Notes: generated from the sequence alone by a model not told the origin. A stretch of 39,189 bases of DNA from Candidatus Bilophila faecipullorum (GCA_944326695.1 CALVEZ010000033.1:1-39189), one strand, 5' to 3'. Positions 31,189 through 39,189 are shown, counted from the stretch's first letter. Translations and numbers: made by a program.

Positions 31189-32347
31189 AATGCAATCACC
31201 ATGTAAAATATATACCTTTAAAAATATACAATCCAAAGAGGATGTATTTTCAAATATTGCACGCTGCGCCTCTGATAACGGATAGATTATCGATAAAACC
31301 GATTTAAGTAACAATGAACTCTATTTGCACAGCTTAGGAAACGGTCAACAGAACATTTATTACTCGCTGAAATTTATCCCCGGATATGCAGAAGATCAGG
31401 ATAAATATGCTTTATACGCGCATGGAAACACTGGTTTTGATGCAAATCAAACATGGGATAACCAGCCGGGAAGATTTACTGAAATCATATACCAAGGTTA
31501 TATGGCAGGGAGAACGTATTTTCCTATTTTTAGGAGACTTGCTAACCATGCAAGTTTTGCTTGGTGGGTAATTCCTCCTGTTCAAGAATTGGTGATATTA
31601 ATCAACAAGCAACTTATTGTAATTATTCAAATATTATCGCACACATTCACCTATGACAATCGTTCTATCCAATTTTCAGGTTGGATACCTTTTATGATCG
31701 GCTGCTGTGATGGTTTATATGAAAATGATCAATTAAATACTGTCATCAATTCAGGTTGGAGCGGCATGGGTGTATTAGGCTCTATGCTCTCAATGCTATC
31801 TATGATTCCGAATACATATAATAGCGTCAATACAGGTACTACCTGTGTATTGCTTTCTGGTACGACAGTGGGAATGCTTTATCAAGATAAAAATATTGAT
31901 ATTCTTCCTATCCTTCAAAAGACATCAACCCCTAACGGTTATACAGAATAAGTACCAGAAAGCATTGTAAGAACGAGTATTCTTTATACAACTTTTATTG
32001 TTGTGAACGCTAGTTATATAGGCTATGTAGTAAATGATTCTCTCATAAATGAAAAAAATGGATTTAATTATTCATATAAAGGTATATTGAAAAATTCAGG
32101 AGTCATATACTACGATTCGGCTATAGTTCAAAATCCAAGCACCTTACGATATTTATTAGTAAAACCACTTCTCTATAAATGTTCTGAAAATAATCAGGAA
32201 GTTATAGGCGAATTGCCTTATTATGCAGTAAATATGACGGGTCTAAAAGGCAAAGATATTATCCGTATTGGTGGAAAATCTTTTATCGTTTTCCCGAATG
32301 CTTCTGATACTGATATAATAGGGATAGCCATCGAGGTACAAGAGTGA
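31181..32347 (+). pseudogene. Second distal tail protein, broken by TAG and TAA
   Basis: One frame runs from ATG 31181 (or 31190) through TAG at 31283 and TAA at 31949 to TGA at 32345. The pieces are colinear with the preceding paralogue: IARCASDNG-stop-IIDKTDLSNNELYLHSLGNG, GNTGFDANQTWDNQPGRF, RLANHASFAWWVIPPVQELVILINK, and finally YLLVKPLLYKCSENNQEVIGELPYY and KDIIRIGGKSFIVFPN. At the first stop, related proteins have Trp after DG/NG as I recall, so TGG to TAG is likely. Two different stop codons argue for decay. The whole gene is AT-rich. Confidence 0.7.
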
Positions 32348-33987
32348 TCTCTGCTCTTCTCCCTTCCCCCTGTCTTTTTGGACTTCCTTCTTTCTGCGTG
32401 AGGGTGAATCATATCCCTTCTCCATCAAAGTCGGCATTTGAGGGAAAAGGAGTAAAAGCTCTTATCGTCCAACATCCGTCGATTCCAAAAGTACCCAAGA
32501 AAAGAAATTCCTTTTCTGTGGAGAAAATTTCAGATTTAATATACAATAATATTCATGTATTACCTTCTTTTATTGATGTGGGATTACTGACCCAGACCCT
32601 CACTGCCGAGTGCTTTGTCTGGAATGCCTTCTTTGATGTCCAGTCCCTTGCCCTAAAAAGGAAAAACTATGAGGGCATTACCGATACGCTTGGAGAAGAA
32701 CTTGTTTTTGCTCCTTTGGAACATGCTTTTCATATTGTCATCTCCATGCAGGGCACGCCCGATGTTGACGGCGTTTTGCTTTTTTCCGTGGATGGAGTTT
32801 CGGTTCCCCTTGCCATCACGGGCTCCCGCGGGCTCGTGTGGGGGCTTGCGCCCGAGCGCGGCCTTGCCGAGACGTGGGAGTGGCTGACGCACATCGTGAC
32901 CGGGCTGGACCACAGCGAGGAGCGGCGGCCCCTGCGCGACGTACCCCGCGTGTCCTACGGCGCGGTCTATGCCGCCGTGGGCCGGGAGGCGGCCTACGCG
33001 GAGTCGCTTGTCTACTCTCACCGGGCCGGGAGCTTCGTTTTGCCTCTTTTCGAGCAGACTGTGCGCATCCCGTCCCCGGCGGCGGGCTCGGAACGTCTCG
33101 CCTTCGACACTTCGGGCGGCGCGTGGCGGGATGGAGGCCGGGGCATCCTGTGGCGGGACGCCCTGACCTTCGAGTCCTTTTCCGTCGCCTCCGCGTCTCC
33201 GGACGGGCTCACCCTGAAAAAGCCTCTTGCCCGCGCGCTCGGCGGGATGTGCCTTGCCGTCCCCTGCGCCGACGCCCGCATCGAGGCATTCGACCGCACC
33301 GACGAGCCCGCCGATGCCTCGGCCCTGCGCGTACAGTGGTCCGTGTCCTCGCCGCTCATCTGGGCGGAACGGCTGCCGGAAAGCACCTACGACGGCTTCC
33401 CGCTGCTCGACATGCCCACCTACGTCACGGGGGAGGGCCTGAGCAGGGACGTCAGCGTCCCCAAAGTGGTGCTCGACAACGGGCTCGGTCCTGTCCGGAC
33501 GCTCAATCCCTGCCCCTACGCGCGCGCCACATGGAGCGTACTTGTTCCCTGCCAGACGCCGGAAGAGATCGCGGCCATGCGCGGCGCGCTCATGGCGTGG
33601 CGCGGGGGCTGCACCGCCTTCTGGCTGTCTACCGGGCGGCACGACTTCGTGCCTGCGGGCGACTACCGCCAGACCGTAGGCCTTGCCGTCCGGCGCAGCG
33701 GCTGGGCGTCCTCGGGCCTTGCGCCCGGGCGCGACCGCATCCGCATCGAACTGGCCGACGGTTCGGTCTTTTTGCGGCGCATCGTCTCGGTGGCCGCCGG
33801 GCCCGCGGCGGAGGAAATCCTGTCCCTCGACGAGGGCCTGCCCTTTGAAAGCCTGCCCGCCGCGGCCTTCCGCGTCATTTCCTTTCTGACGCTCGTCCGA
33901 CTGGCCGGGGACAGCGCCCTCTTTACATGGCGCTACACGCAGTGGGCGGCGGACGTGACCTTTTCCGTGGTGGAGGTGGACGCATGA
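32344..33987 (+). CDS. Tail protein, chimeric AT-rich/GC-rich
   Basis: A 547-residue protein starting at GTG within the previous stop (GTGA). About the first 100 codons (to roughly 32640-32700) are AT-rich, the rest GC-rich. Recognisable parts are LLTQTLTAECFVWNAFFDVQSLAL, AFHIVISMQGTPDVDGVLLFSVDG, ETWEWLTHIVTGLDHSEERRPLRDVPR and, late, WLSTGRHDFVPAGDY. These match large tail proteins downstream of the tape measure in B3/DMS3-type phages. It probably belongs to the tail tip. The function is inferred from position. Confidence 0.7.
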   Translation: MISALLPSPCLFGLPSFCVRVNHIPSPSKSAFEGKGVKALIVQHPSIPKVPKKRNSFSVEKISDLIYNNIHVLPSFIDVGLLTQTLTAECFVWNAFFDVQSLALKRKNYEGITDTLGEELVFAPLEHAFHIVISMQGTPDVDGVLLFSVDGVSVPLAITGSRGLVWGLAPERGLAETWEWLTHIVTGLDHSEERRPLRDVPRVSYGAVYAAVGREAAYAESLVYSHRAGSFVLPLFEQTVRIPSPAAGSERLAFDTSGGAWRDGGRGILWRDALTFESFSVASASPDGLTLKKPLARALGGMCLAVPCADARIEAFDRTDEPADASALRVQWSVSSPLIWAERLPESTYDGFPLLDMPTYVTGEGLSRDVSVPKVVLDNGLGPVRTLNPCPYARATWSVLVPCQTPEEIAAMRGALMAWRGGCTAFWLSTGRHDFVPAGDYRQTVGLAVRRSGWASSGLAPGRDRIRIELADGSVFLRRIVSVAAGPAAEEILSLDEGLPFESLPAAAFRVISFLTLVRLAGDSALFTWRYTQWAADVTFSVVEVDA

Positions 33988-34796
33988 GCCTCTTTTCCGG
34001 CGTGGCCGCTTTCCTCGGGGAAGCGCCCATCGAGCTCTACCGCTTCGAGCTTGGCGGGGAGACGTACCGCTATGCGGCCACTTCCGGCGAGCCCTACGTC
34101 TACAATGGAGAGATGTACACGCCCGAATATCTGGTACGCGGGGGGCTCCACTTTTCCAACGATTTCGCCAAGGACGTTCTGACGATCACGCTTCCCGCGA
34201 CCAACGCCGTGGCCGCGCTCTTTTTCAGCGGGACGCCGGAATACGCCATGCGTCTCAAGGTCTTTCGAGGCGTCCGCGGGGCCTCGGACCTGCCCGCCGT
34301 GTGGAGCGGCACGGTCAACGGGGCCTCCTTCAGCTTTTCTGAAAACGCCTACACCTGCGATCTGAGCTGCGAGCCCCTAGCGGCGCGTATGGAGCGCAGC
34401 GGTCTGATCAGGAATTACCAGATCAACTGCCCGCACACCCTTTACGGCCCGCATTGCCGCGTGGACCGGACGGCCCACCGCCTTGAGGCACTGATTTCGG
34501 AAAGCGCGGGTTCCACGCTGACCCTCTCCCTTCCCTCCGGGACGGAGGACGGGCGCTTCGCCGGAGGCCAGCTCATCACCGCGGCCGACGGGCGGCGGCG
34601 CTACGTCATGGGCAACGCCGCCAACGTCCTCACACTGGAACGGCCCCTGCTCCTGCAAAAAGGCGACGCGGTGACGCTCTATCCGGGCTGTGACAAAAGC
34701 TGGGCCTGCTGCGTGTCCCGCTTTGCCAACGGCCTCAACTTCGGCGGCCACCGCTGGATACCCACGGAAAACCCTTTCGTCTCGCCCATAGGATAA
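33984..34796 (+). CDS. Tail tip protein (DUF2163/BR0599-like)
   Basis: A 270-residue protein with LYRFELGGETYRYAATSGEPYVYNGEMYTP at the start and two Cys groups, CPHTLYGPHCRVD (about 153-165) and YPGCDKSWACCVSRFANGLNFGG near the end. This is the DUF2163/BR0599 signature of gene-transfer agents and siphoviruses. The cysteines may hold a metal or disulphides in a hub or cell-wall-contact protein. It overlaps the upstream gene by 4 bp. Confidence 0.82.
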   Translation: MSLFSGVAAFLGEAPIELYRFELGGETYRYAATSGEPYVYNGEMYTPEYLVRGGLHFSNDFAKDVLTITLPATNAVAALFFSGTPEYAMRLKVFRGVRGASDLPAVWSGTVNGASFSFSENAYTCDLSCEPLAARMERSGLIRNYQINCPHTLYGPHCRVDRTAHRLEALISESAGSTLTLSLPSGTEDGRFAGGQLITAADGRRRYVMGNAANVLTLERPLLLQKGDAVTLYPGCDKSWACCVSRFANGLNFGGHRWIPTENPFVSPIG

Positions 34797-34799
34797 GCC

Positions 34800-35024
34800 A
34801 TGTTTTCGTTCCTTGTTTCCCTCGCCATTTCCTTTGTTTTTACGGCCATCTCCATCTTGCTCGCCCCGCGCCCCAAAACCAGCGGGGCCACGCCCGAGCC
34901 CGGCGAGCTCGCCTCCCCCACGGCGGACGAGGGCATTCCCATCCCGCACGTCCGGGGGACGCGCTTCGTCTCCGTCAACTGCCTCTGGTGGCAGCCCGAA
35001 GGCACCAGAGAGGTCAAGCAATGA
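34800..35024 (+). CDS. Small tail-region protein with N-terminal hydrophobic segment
   Basis: A 74-residue protein, MFSFLVSLAISFVFTAISILLAPRP, then TADEGIPIPHVRGTRFVSVNCLWWQPEG. The hydrophobic start resembles the N-terminus of several siphovirus tip proteins, and the GIPIPHVRGT motif recurs in tail hub precursors. It overlaps the next gene by 4 bp. Function uncertain. Confidence 0.6.
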   Translation: MFSFLVSLAISFVFTAISILLAPRPKTSGATPEPGELASPTADEGIPIPHVRGTRFVSVNCLWWQPEGTREVKQ

Positions 35025-35245
35025 GCGGCTCCGCAAGCGTCTTTGTCCTGCCCGAAGACATCCGGCACGGGGACCATCTGCACTGCGCCGAGGGCATCCG
35101 GCGTTTCTGCCAGCGCACCGGGATCGACCTTTCCGCGCTCATGGCCGGGCGCGTCACCGCCGACGAGCTCGTGGCCACCGGGCAGCACATGGGCATCGAG
35201 ACAGCGAAGAACGCCCGCGAACGCGCGCGCCGCGAGGAGGCGTGA
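35021..35245 (+). CDS. Small tail-region protein
   Basis: A 74-residue protein: VFVLPEDIRHGDHLHCAEGIRRFCQRTGIDLSALMAGRVTADELVATG. It has an HxHCxxG-like segment and a basic C-terminus. The 4-bp overlap upstream and 3-bp overlap downstream make it a coupled member of the tail operon. It is commonly placed before the hub protein in DMS3-like phages. Function unknown. Confidence 0.6.
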   Translation: MSGSASVFVLPEDIRHGDHLHCAEGIRRFCQRTGIDLSALMAGRVTADELVATGQHMGIETAKNARERARREEA

Positions 35246-37851
35246 TGGGAAGTTCCAAAAAGAAAAAACAGGTCGTCGGCTACGACTACTTCATGGCCGC
35301 CATCTTCGGGCTTTGCCTGAAAACCGACAAGTTGCTCAAGATCGTCTACGGGGATCGCGTGGCGTGGGAAGGGCAGGCGGCGGATCAGGAGATCACGGTC
35401 GACAGGGCGGACCTTTTCGGCGGCAACAGCACCGGCGGCTCGGGAGGGCTGAAAGGTTCGTTCATCGTCAGCATGGGCACGCCCGCGCAGCTTCCCAACC
35501 GCATCATGCGCAAGTACCTCGGGGAGGATGTCTACGCCCATCGGGGCCTTGTGACGCTCAGCATGGACAAGAGCTACGTGGCGAGCTTCTCCCCGCAGTT
35601 TCGCACGCTCCGCTGCCTTGTCCGGCATACGTCCTATGACTGGTATCCGGCCAAGGCGGTCATCGCGGGCACGCAGATCAACCCGGCCCATGAAATCCGC
35701 GACGCGCTGATCAATCCCGATCTCGGCGGGCAGTACACGGCGGACGACCTTGACGACGCGAGCTTCCGGCAGGCCGCGGACGTCCTCTATGCCGAGAACT
35801 TCGGCCTTTCCCCGATCTGGAGCGGCACCGACAAGACGGAAACCTACATACAGGGGCTTCTTGACTGCATCGACGGCATCCGCACCCGCGACCGGGCCAC
35901 GGGCAGGATACGCCTGCGCCTGCTGCGCGGCGGCTACGACGCGGCGAGCCTTCCGGTCATCGGCCCGAGGGACTTCTCCGCCCTGACGGACATGGCCGCC
36001 GTCAGCCTCGACGCCCTCGTCAACAAGGTCACGCTCAAATACACGAAGCTGACGGACACGGGCGAGGAAGCGGCCAGCATCACGCAGGAGAACCTTGCCA
36101 ACATCGACATGCAGGGGGGCCGGATCAACGCCGTAGAAGTCACCTTCGAGCATCTGACCAACGCCATTCCCGACCTTGCCCCGCGCATCCTCAGCCGGGA
36201 GCTGCGGGCGCGCAGCTACCCCCTGCGCTCCTTTACCCTGCAAGGCAAAAGCGCGCTGGAATCGCTTGAGGAAGGCGACCTTTTCGTCCTCGCCTATCCC
36301 GAGATGGGCCTTGAGCGGATGATCTGCCGCGTGCTGGAAGCCGACTACGGTACCCCGGACAAGCCCGCCGTCACCCTCACCTGCGCGGAGGACATTTTCG
36401 GGGCGGACATGCAGCTTATCGCCTCGCCCGCGCCCGAATCCGCATGGCAGACGCCTTTTGCCCCGCCTTCCTCCCCCACGGTGACGAAACTTCTGGAGCT
36501 GCCCTATCACCTTGCACCCTCACTGCTCGATCTCGGCCCGGATGAAGTAAACGGGCTGCCTCCCGCCGCGGGCTACCTCATGACGCTGGCCGCCCGCCCC
36601 GCGTCCACGGATTACGGCTACATGCACAAGCGCCGGACACAAAACGGCTGGGAGGACGCGGGCGCGGGCACGTTCTCGGCCTCCATCCTCCTGCCCGGCG
36701 GCGTCCGCCCCGTGGACGAGGTATGGGAGGTGGGGAGCACGGCGGCGCTTCCCCTGCGCCTCGACGATCTCGCCTTCATCGACGAGGAAATCATCCAGAT
36801 CACGGCGTGGACCACCACGGCGCTGCACGTCCGCCGGGGCGTTCTGGACACGCTCCCGCAGGCGCACAAGACCGGGGCCCGGCTCTGGCTCCCCTCCAAC
36901 GAAGGCGGCGGGGTCTGTACTACCCAATTCGCCGCCCGGTCATCGGCCTCCTGCGTGCTCGCCACCTACGGGCCCGGCGGGGTGGTCGATCCCGCCCGTG
37001 CTCCCTCCGTCTCGCTCGGCATGAACTCCCGCCTGATCCGGCCCTATCCGCCCGCGGGACTGCGTATCAACGGCGCATACCTGCCCGACGAAATCACCGG
37101 GCCGCTCACGGTAAGCTGGCGTCACCGCGACCGCATCGAACAGCAGGACGTCGTCGTCGCTCAGACCGCCGCGGACATCGGCCCCGAGCCCGGAACCACC
37201 TACACGCTCCGCGTTTATGACGGGGCAGGGGTCAGGAAGAAAGCCGCATCCGGCCTGACGGGGAACACATGGACATGGGAAACGGAAGAGGCGGATTGCG
37301 GCGGGCTTCTGGAACAGCTCAGCGTCGAACTCCTCTCCGTCCGGGACGGCTATGAAAGTTGGCAAGGCTGGCGGTGGGCCTTCCGGCGGCGCGTCCCGCT
37401 CAATCTGCTCCTGCCGAGCCTTTTCTCTGCTACGGCCACGGGAGGAGGCGTCAGCGTCACCATCCACGAAGACGGGACCGTCACGCTTGACGGTACGGTC
37501 ACGGTCGCCGCGGCCCTCAACGTCAAGCTGACCAACGGGCTGGTCGTCTCGGAACCGCGCCCCTCGGCATGGGATGTGGATACCTTGCCCGGCGTCGTCC
37601 CCGGCCGCGCAGCCACGCTCACGGTGACGCGGGAAAGCGGCACGCTCACAACATCGGGCGCGGACGGCTTCAACGTCACCCTGCGCCATTCCGCCGCGGA
37701 AATCTTCCTCAACGCCAAGATCGGGGACGGCCTCTGGACGGCCACCGGCACGCCCGCCGAAGAAGTGAAAATGCTGGTCTTCTACATCCGGGCGGGCACG
37801 GTCATGGATAACCTGAAGCTCACGCTCAGGCTGGCGCAGGAGGAAAGCTAA
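35245..37851 (+). CDS. Tail hub/central tip protein
   Basis: An 868-residue protein: VVGYDYFMAAIFGLCLKTDKLLKIVYGDRVAWEG at the start, then SGGLKGSFIVSMGTPAQLPNRIMRKYLG and SLDALVNKVTLKYTKLTD in the hub domain (about 1-420). Beta-rich, fibronectin-like modules follow (about 600-868), with a C-terminal part rich in Thr and Val. It is the last and largest tip protein, probably contacting the cell surface and closing the tube. The ATG overlaps the previous stop by 3 bp; a frame open upstream is not used. Confidence 0.8.
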   Translation: MGSSKKKKQVVGYDYFMAAIFGLCLKTDKLLKIVYGDRVAWEGQAADQEITVDRADLFGGNSTGGSGGLKGSFIVSMGTPAQLPNRIMRKYLGEDVYAHRGLVTLSMDKSYVASFSPQFRTLRCLVRHTSYDWYPAKAVIAGTQINPAHEIRDALINPDLGGQYTADDLDDASFRQAADVLYAENFGLSPIWSGTDKTETYIQGLLDCIDGIRTRDRATGRIRLRLLRGGYDAASLPVIGPRDFSALTDMAAVSLDALVNKVTLKYTKLTDTGEEAASITQENLANIDMQGGRINAVEVTFEHLTNAIPDLAPRILSRELRARSYPLRSFTLQGKSALESLEEGDLFVLAYPEMGLERMICRVLEADYGTPDKPAVTLTCAEDIFGADMQLIASPAPESAWQTPFAPPSSPTVTKLLELPYHLAPSLLDLGPDEVNGLPPAAGYLMTLAARPASTDYGYMHKRRTQNGWEDAGAGTFSASILLPGGVRPVDEVWEVGSTAALPLRLDDLAFIDEEIIQITAWTTTALHVRRGVLDTLPQAHKTGARLWLPSNEGGGVCTTQFAARSSASCVLATYGPGGVVDPARAPSVSLGMNSRLIRPYPPAGLRINGAYLPDEITGPLTVSWRHRDRIEQQDVVVAQTAADIGPEPGTTYTLRVYDGAGVRKKAASGLTGNTWTWETEEADCGGLLEQLSVELLSVRDGYESWQGWRWAFRRRVPLNLLLPSLFSATATGGGVSVTIHEDGTVTLDGTVTVAAALNVKLTNGLVVSEPRPSAWDVDTLPGVVPGRAATLTVTRESGTLTTSGADGFNVTLRHSAAEIFLNAKIGDGLWTATGTPAEEVKMLVFYIRAGTVMDNLKLTLRLAQEES

Positions 37852-37891
37852 GGAGGGAAAAAGGGGACAGGAAAAGACACATGGCAGAGGC

Positions 37892-37936
37892 GGGGGAGCT
37901 GCGAACTCCCCCACCGGCCCGGCGGCGAGACGCCGG
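37892..37936. repeat. Two adjacent strong hairpins before com
   Basis: GGGGGAG (37892-37898) pairs with CTCCCCC (37906-37912) around a 7-nt loop. CCGGCG (37919-37924) pairs with CGCCGG (37931-37936) around a 6-nt loop. They lie in the 213-bp gap between the hub and Com-like genes, in which I see no gene. Confidence 0.6.
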
Positions 37937-38064
37937 ACCACGGCCCCACACGATGAAAAGGCACCGTGCAGAGTATCCGCCTGCGTTTATGGCTCACAGT
38001 CAGACCGCGAGCGCGTAAACGCATATCGGGACGGATGCGGGGGCGCAAGGCAAGGACCATCAAA

Positions 38065-38250
38065 ATGAAGGGAGCACACGACAACGAAATCAGATGCGGA
38101 CACTGCAACAAGATGCTTGCCAAGGGGACGGCCCTTGATCTGAGCATCAAATGCCCACGATGCGGGGCAATCAACCATGTGAGGGCCACGCGCCCCGGTA
38201 CAGATGGCCACGAGCCTCCTCAAAGGCTTTTCCATGATTCCGTTTTTTGA
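38065..38250 (+). CDS. com: Com-like zinc-finger translational activator
   Basis: A 61-residue protein with C11-x2-C14-x15-C30-x2-C33 (RCGHCNKMLAKGTALDLSIKCPRCG), almost the same spacing as Mu Com. Mu Com binds the mom mRNA and opens its ribosome site. Here it overlaps the start of a DNA methyltransferase, so it probably controls that gene. ATG 38065 has AAGGA upstream; the frame is open further left, but without a ribosome site. It is preceded by a structured leader. Confidence 0.82.
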   Translation: MKGAHDNEIRCGHCNKMLAKGTALDLSIKCPRCGAINHVRATRPGTDGHEPPQRLFHDSVF

Positions 38251-38959
38251 GAATAATGCGCTTACAATTTATCAGGGTAACGCTTTTACTGTCCTCTCTC
38301 TGCTTCCATCCGACTCGGTTGATGCCGTCATTACCGATCCGCCGTATTGTAGCGGAGCGGCCACACTCTCCGGCAAGCAGGCAGCTCCAGCCACAAAATA
38401 CCAGCAAACAGGAACGAAAAAGACCTATCCGCCTATGCTCGGCGACGCCAAGGATCAACGCTCGTTCACATGGTGGATGGCACAATGGCTTTGCGAGTGC
38501 TGGCGCATCGCAAAAGAAGGCGCGCCGCTTCTCGTCTTCACGGACTGGCGTCAGCTCCCGAGTGTGACTGACGCGGTACAGGCGGCGGGCTGGACGTGGC
38601 GCGGGATCGTGGTCTGGCACAAGGGCAACGTAAGGCCCATGCTCGGGGAATTTCGACGCGATGCCGAGTTTATCGTCTACGGATGTAAGGGGCTTTTGCA
38701 GCGCCATAGCCGACAATGCCTGCCGGGTGTTTTCCAGTGCATCGTCAATGCCGCTGAAAAAGCCCATATTACGGGCAAGCCTCTCCCGCTTCTAAAGGAA
38801 CTTATGGCTATCGCTCCCGAAGGCGGCACGGTCCTTGACCCCTTCCTCGGCAGCGGAACCACGGCTCTGGCCGCGCTCGCCACCGGGCGTAAATGTATCG
38901 GCATCGAACTTTCGCCGGAGTATGTCCGGATTTCGGCTGAACGCGTTAAGACTGCGTAG
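38234..38959 (+). CDS. DNA methyltransferase, beta class (N6-A or N4-C)
   Basis: A 241-residue methyltransferase with the catalytic DPPY (35-38) before the AdoMet-binding DPFLGSGTT (202-210). This order defines the beta class, and DPPY indicates N6-adenine or possibly N4-cytosine. The start at 38234 has AAAGG 9 bp upstream; an ATG at 38204 adds ten residues. It overlaps com by 17 bp (47 bp from the earlier start), which points to Com-controlled translation. There is no restriction enzyme alongside, so it probably protects phage DNA, as mom does in Mu by different chemistry. The target sequence is unknown. Confidence 0.87.
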   Translation: MIPFFENNALTIYQGNAFTVLSLLPSDSVDAVITDPPYCSGAATLSGKQAAPATKYQQTGTKKTYPPMLGDAKDQRSFTWWMAQWLCECWRIAKEGAPLLVFTDWRQLPSVTDAVQAAGWTWRGIVVWHKGNVRPMLGEFRRDAEFIVYGCKGLLQRHSRQCLPGVFQCIVNAAEKAHITGKPLPLLKELMAIAPEGGTVLDPFLGSGTTALAALATGRKCIGIELSPEYVRISAERVKTA

Positions 38960-38960
38960 A

Positions 38961-38989
38961 AAAAAGGCGGGGAAGCTCCCCGCCCTTTT
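38961..38989. terminator. Bidirectional terminator after the methyltransferase
   Basis: AAAAA-GGCGGGG (38966-38972), AAGCT loop, CCCCGCC (38978-38984), then CTTTT. T-runs on both strands fit termination of the converging genes on either side. Confidence 0.82.
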
Positions 38990-39189
38990 CATCGTCTTCT
39001 TCGCCAAAATTTCCACCACGGGCATGGAGGTATTTTCCGTTTTTCCAAGGGAAGGAAGGTTCCGCCATAAAGGGCTTCCTCAATGCGTCCAAGCTCCTCT
39101 ATGAGCCTGTCTACTCCCTCCTGAATTTCCCGCACGGAAGGCGATACGGACTCTTCCCCCACAAGGCGGCGCAATTCATCAAAAGCGGT
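38989..39189 (-). CDS. Small unknown protein, 5' end beyond the window
   Basis: The minus-strand frame is open from the right edge to the stop at 38989. The visible end reads AFDELRRLVGEESVSP, then VREIQEGVDRLIEELGRIEEALYGG (an amphipathic helix) and PPCPWWKFWRRRR. A TTG at 39174 is possible, but the frame goes further upstream. The basic, Trp-rich C-terminus could touch a membrane. It converges on the methyltransferase across a shared terminator. It may be a phage accessory gene near the right end. Confidence 0.5.
   Translation of the reverse strand, partial: TAFDELRRLVGEESVSPSVREIQEGVDRLIEELGRIEEALYGGTFLPLEKRKIPPCPWWKFWRRRR

Larger units (their letters stand above)
4248..39189 (+). mobile_element. 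Mu-like transposable prophage, siphovirus-tailed; right end not in window
   Basis: The order is that of Mu-like phages: leftward repressor, rightward Ner-like regulator, MuA/MuB homologues, GemA and Mor, lysis, Mu-type packaging and head genes, tail, then a Com-like gene with a DNA modification gene. The tail module (tube protein, paired chaperones, 1289-codon tape measure, DUF2163 and hub proteins) is non-contractile, as in B3, D3112 and DMS3. The left end is put at TG 4248 because the first terminal repeat starts 4 bp inside it and the interrupted DUF3150 frame loses homology there. The exact base is an inference. Confidence 0.85.

Noticed and set aside
6749..31285. Amber codon reassignment (TAG read as Gln) in the phage
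   Set aside because: TAG is used as a normal stop by several late genes (holin at 13634, endolysin at 14353, tube protein at 25553, methyltransferase at 38957). The inferred original residues at the internal TAGs also differ (Gln and Trp), and one internal stop is TAA.
30202..32347. Diversity-generating retroelement target in the AT-rich tail genes
   Set aside because: No reverse transcriptase gene and no template/variable repeat pair were seen in the window. The AT-rich stretch spans whole genes rather than a short variable region.
36940..37941. Long minus-strand open frames under the tail hub gene
   Set aside because: These are antisense shadows with low-complexity Arg/Gly/Ala composition and no ribosome sites. 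The plus-strand protein is coherent throughout.
37881..37960. A second full tRNA on the minus strand
   Set aside because: A T-arm-like hairpin exists, but the conserved A58 is replaced, no acceptor partner for the 3' strand is present, and no D-arm can be drawn.

Overview
The window is an accessory region of a Gram-negative, GC-rich bacterium. I suspect a Desulfovibrionaceae-like proteobacterium, but only weakly. The spanin pair shows that the phage host has two membranes. Two units are visible: a conserved DNA-recombination/ATPase gene cluster (about 1-4247), and inserted into its last gene, most of a transposable Mu-like prophage (about 4248 to beyond the right edge).

Left flank: a 5'-truncated ERF-type single-strand annealing protein lies next to an IS200/IS605-like hairpin end. 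It is followed by a Cas4/AddB-like iron-sulphur PD-(D/E)XK exonuclease, a Phd/VapC-type toxin-antitoxin pair with a palindromic operator, a MoxR/CobS-like AAA+ ATPase, a small unknown gene, and a DUF3150 gene cut after about 87 codons. This gene set resembles the bet/exo/cobS block of integrative conjugative elements and large plasmids.

Prophage: the left end carries three 20-bp direct repeats (4252, 4345, 4398), taken as transposase-binding sites. A leftward operon encodes an HTH repressor and an ORF6C-like protein. A 280-bp operator region with repeated motifs separates it from the rightward early operon: Ner-like HTH, unknown gene, MuA-like DDE transposase, MuB-like ATPase, several small regulators and unknowns, GemA/gp16, and Mor. 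A terminator with a possible alternative fold precedes the lysis genes (holin, transglycosylase, Rz with embedded Rz1). Next come the Mu-type packaging and head genes (DUF1804 small terminase, large terminase, DUF935 portal, MuF-like head protein with a toxin-like C-terminus, gpG, gpI protease/scaffold, gpT capsid, gp36, gp37). The tail is siphovirus-like (tube protein, tail chaperones, tape measure, distal and hub proteins), so the phage resembles the B3/D3112/DMS3 branch rather than contractile-tailed Mu. The right part has a Com-like zinc finger gene overlapping a beta-class DNA methyltransferase, where Mu has com-mom. A terminator and a converging partial gene follow. The right attachment end is not in the window.

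The prophage shows damage or unusual expression. The tape measure gene is interrupted by TAG immediately followed by ATG. A tail gene has in-frame TAG and TAA. A small reading frame ahead of the transposase contains TAG. The distal tail genes contain an AT-rich island whose borders fall inside two genes. A tRNA-like cloverleaf lies antisense between the MuF and gpG genes. No CRISPR array or rRNA was seen.
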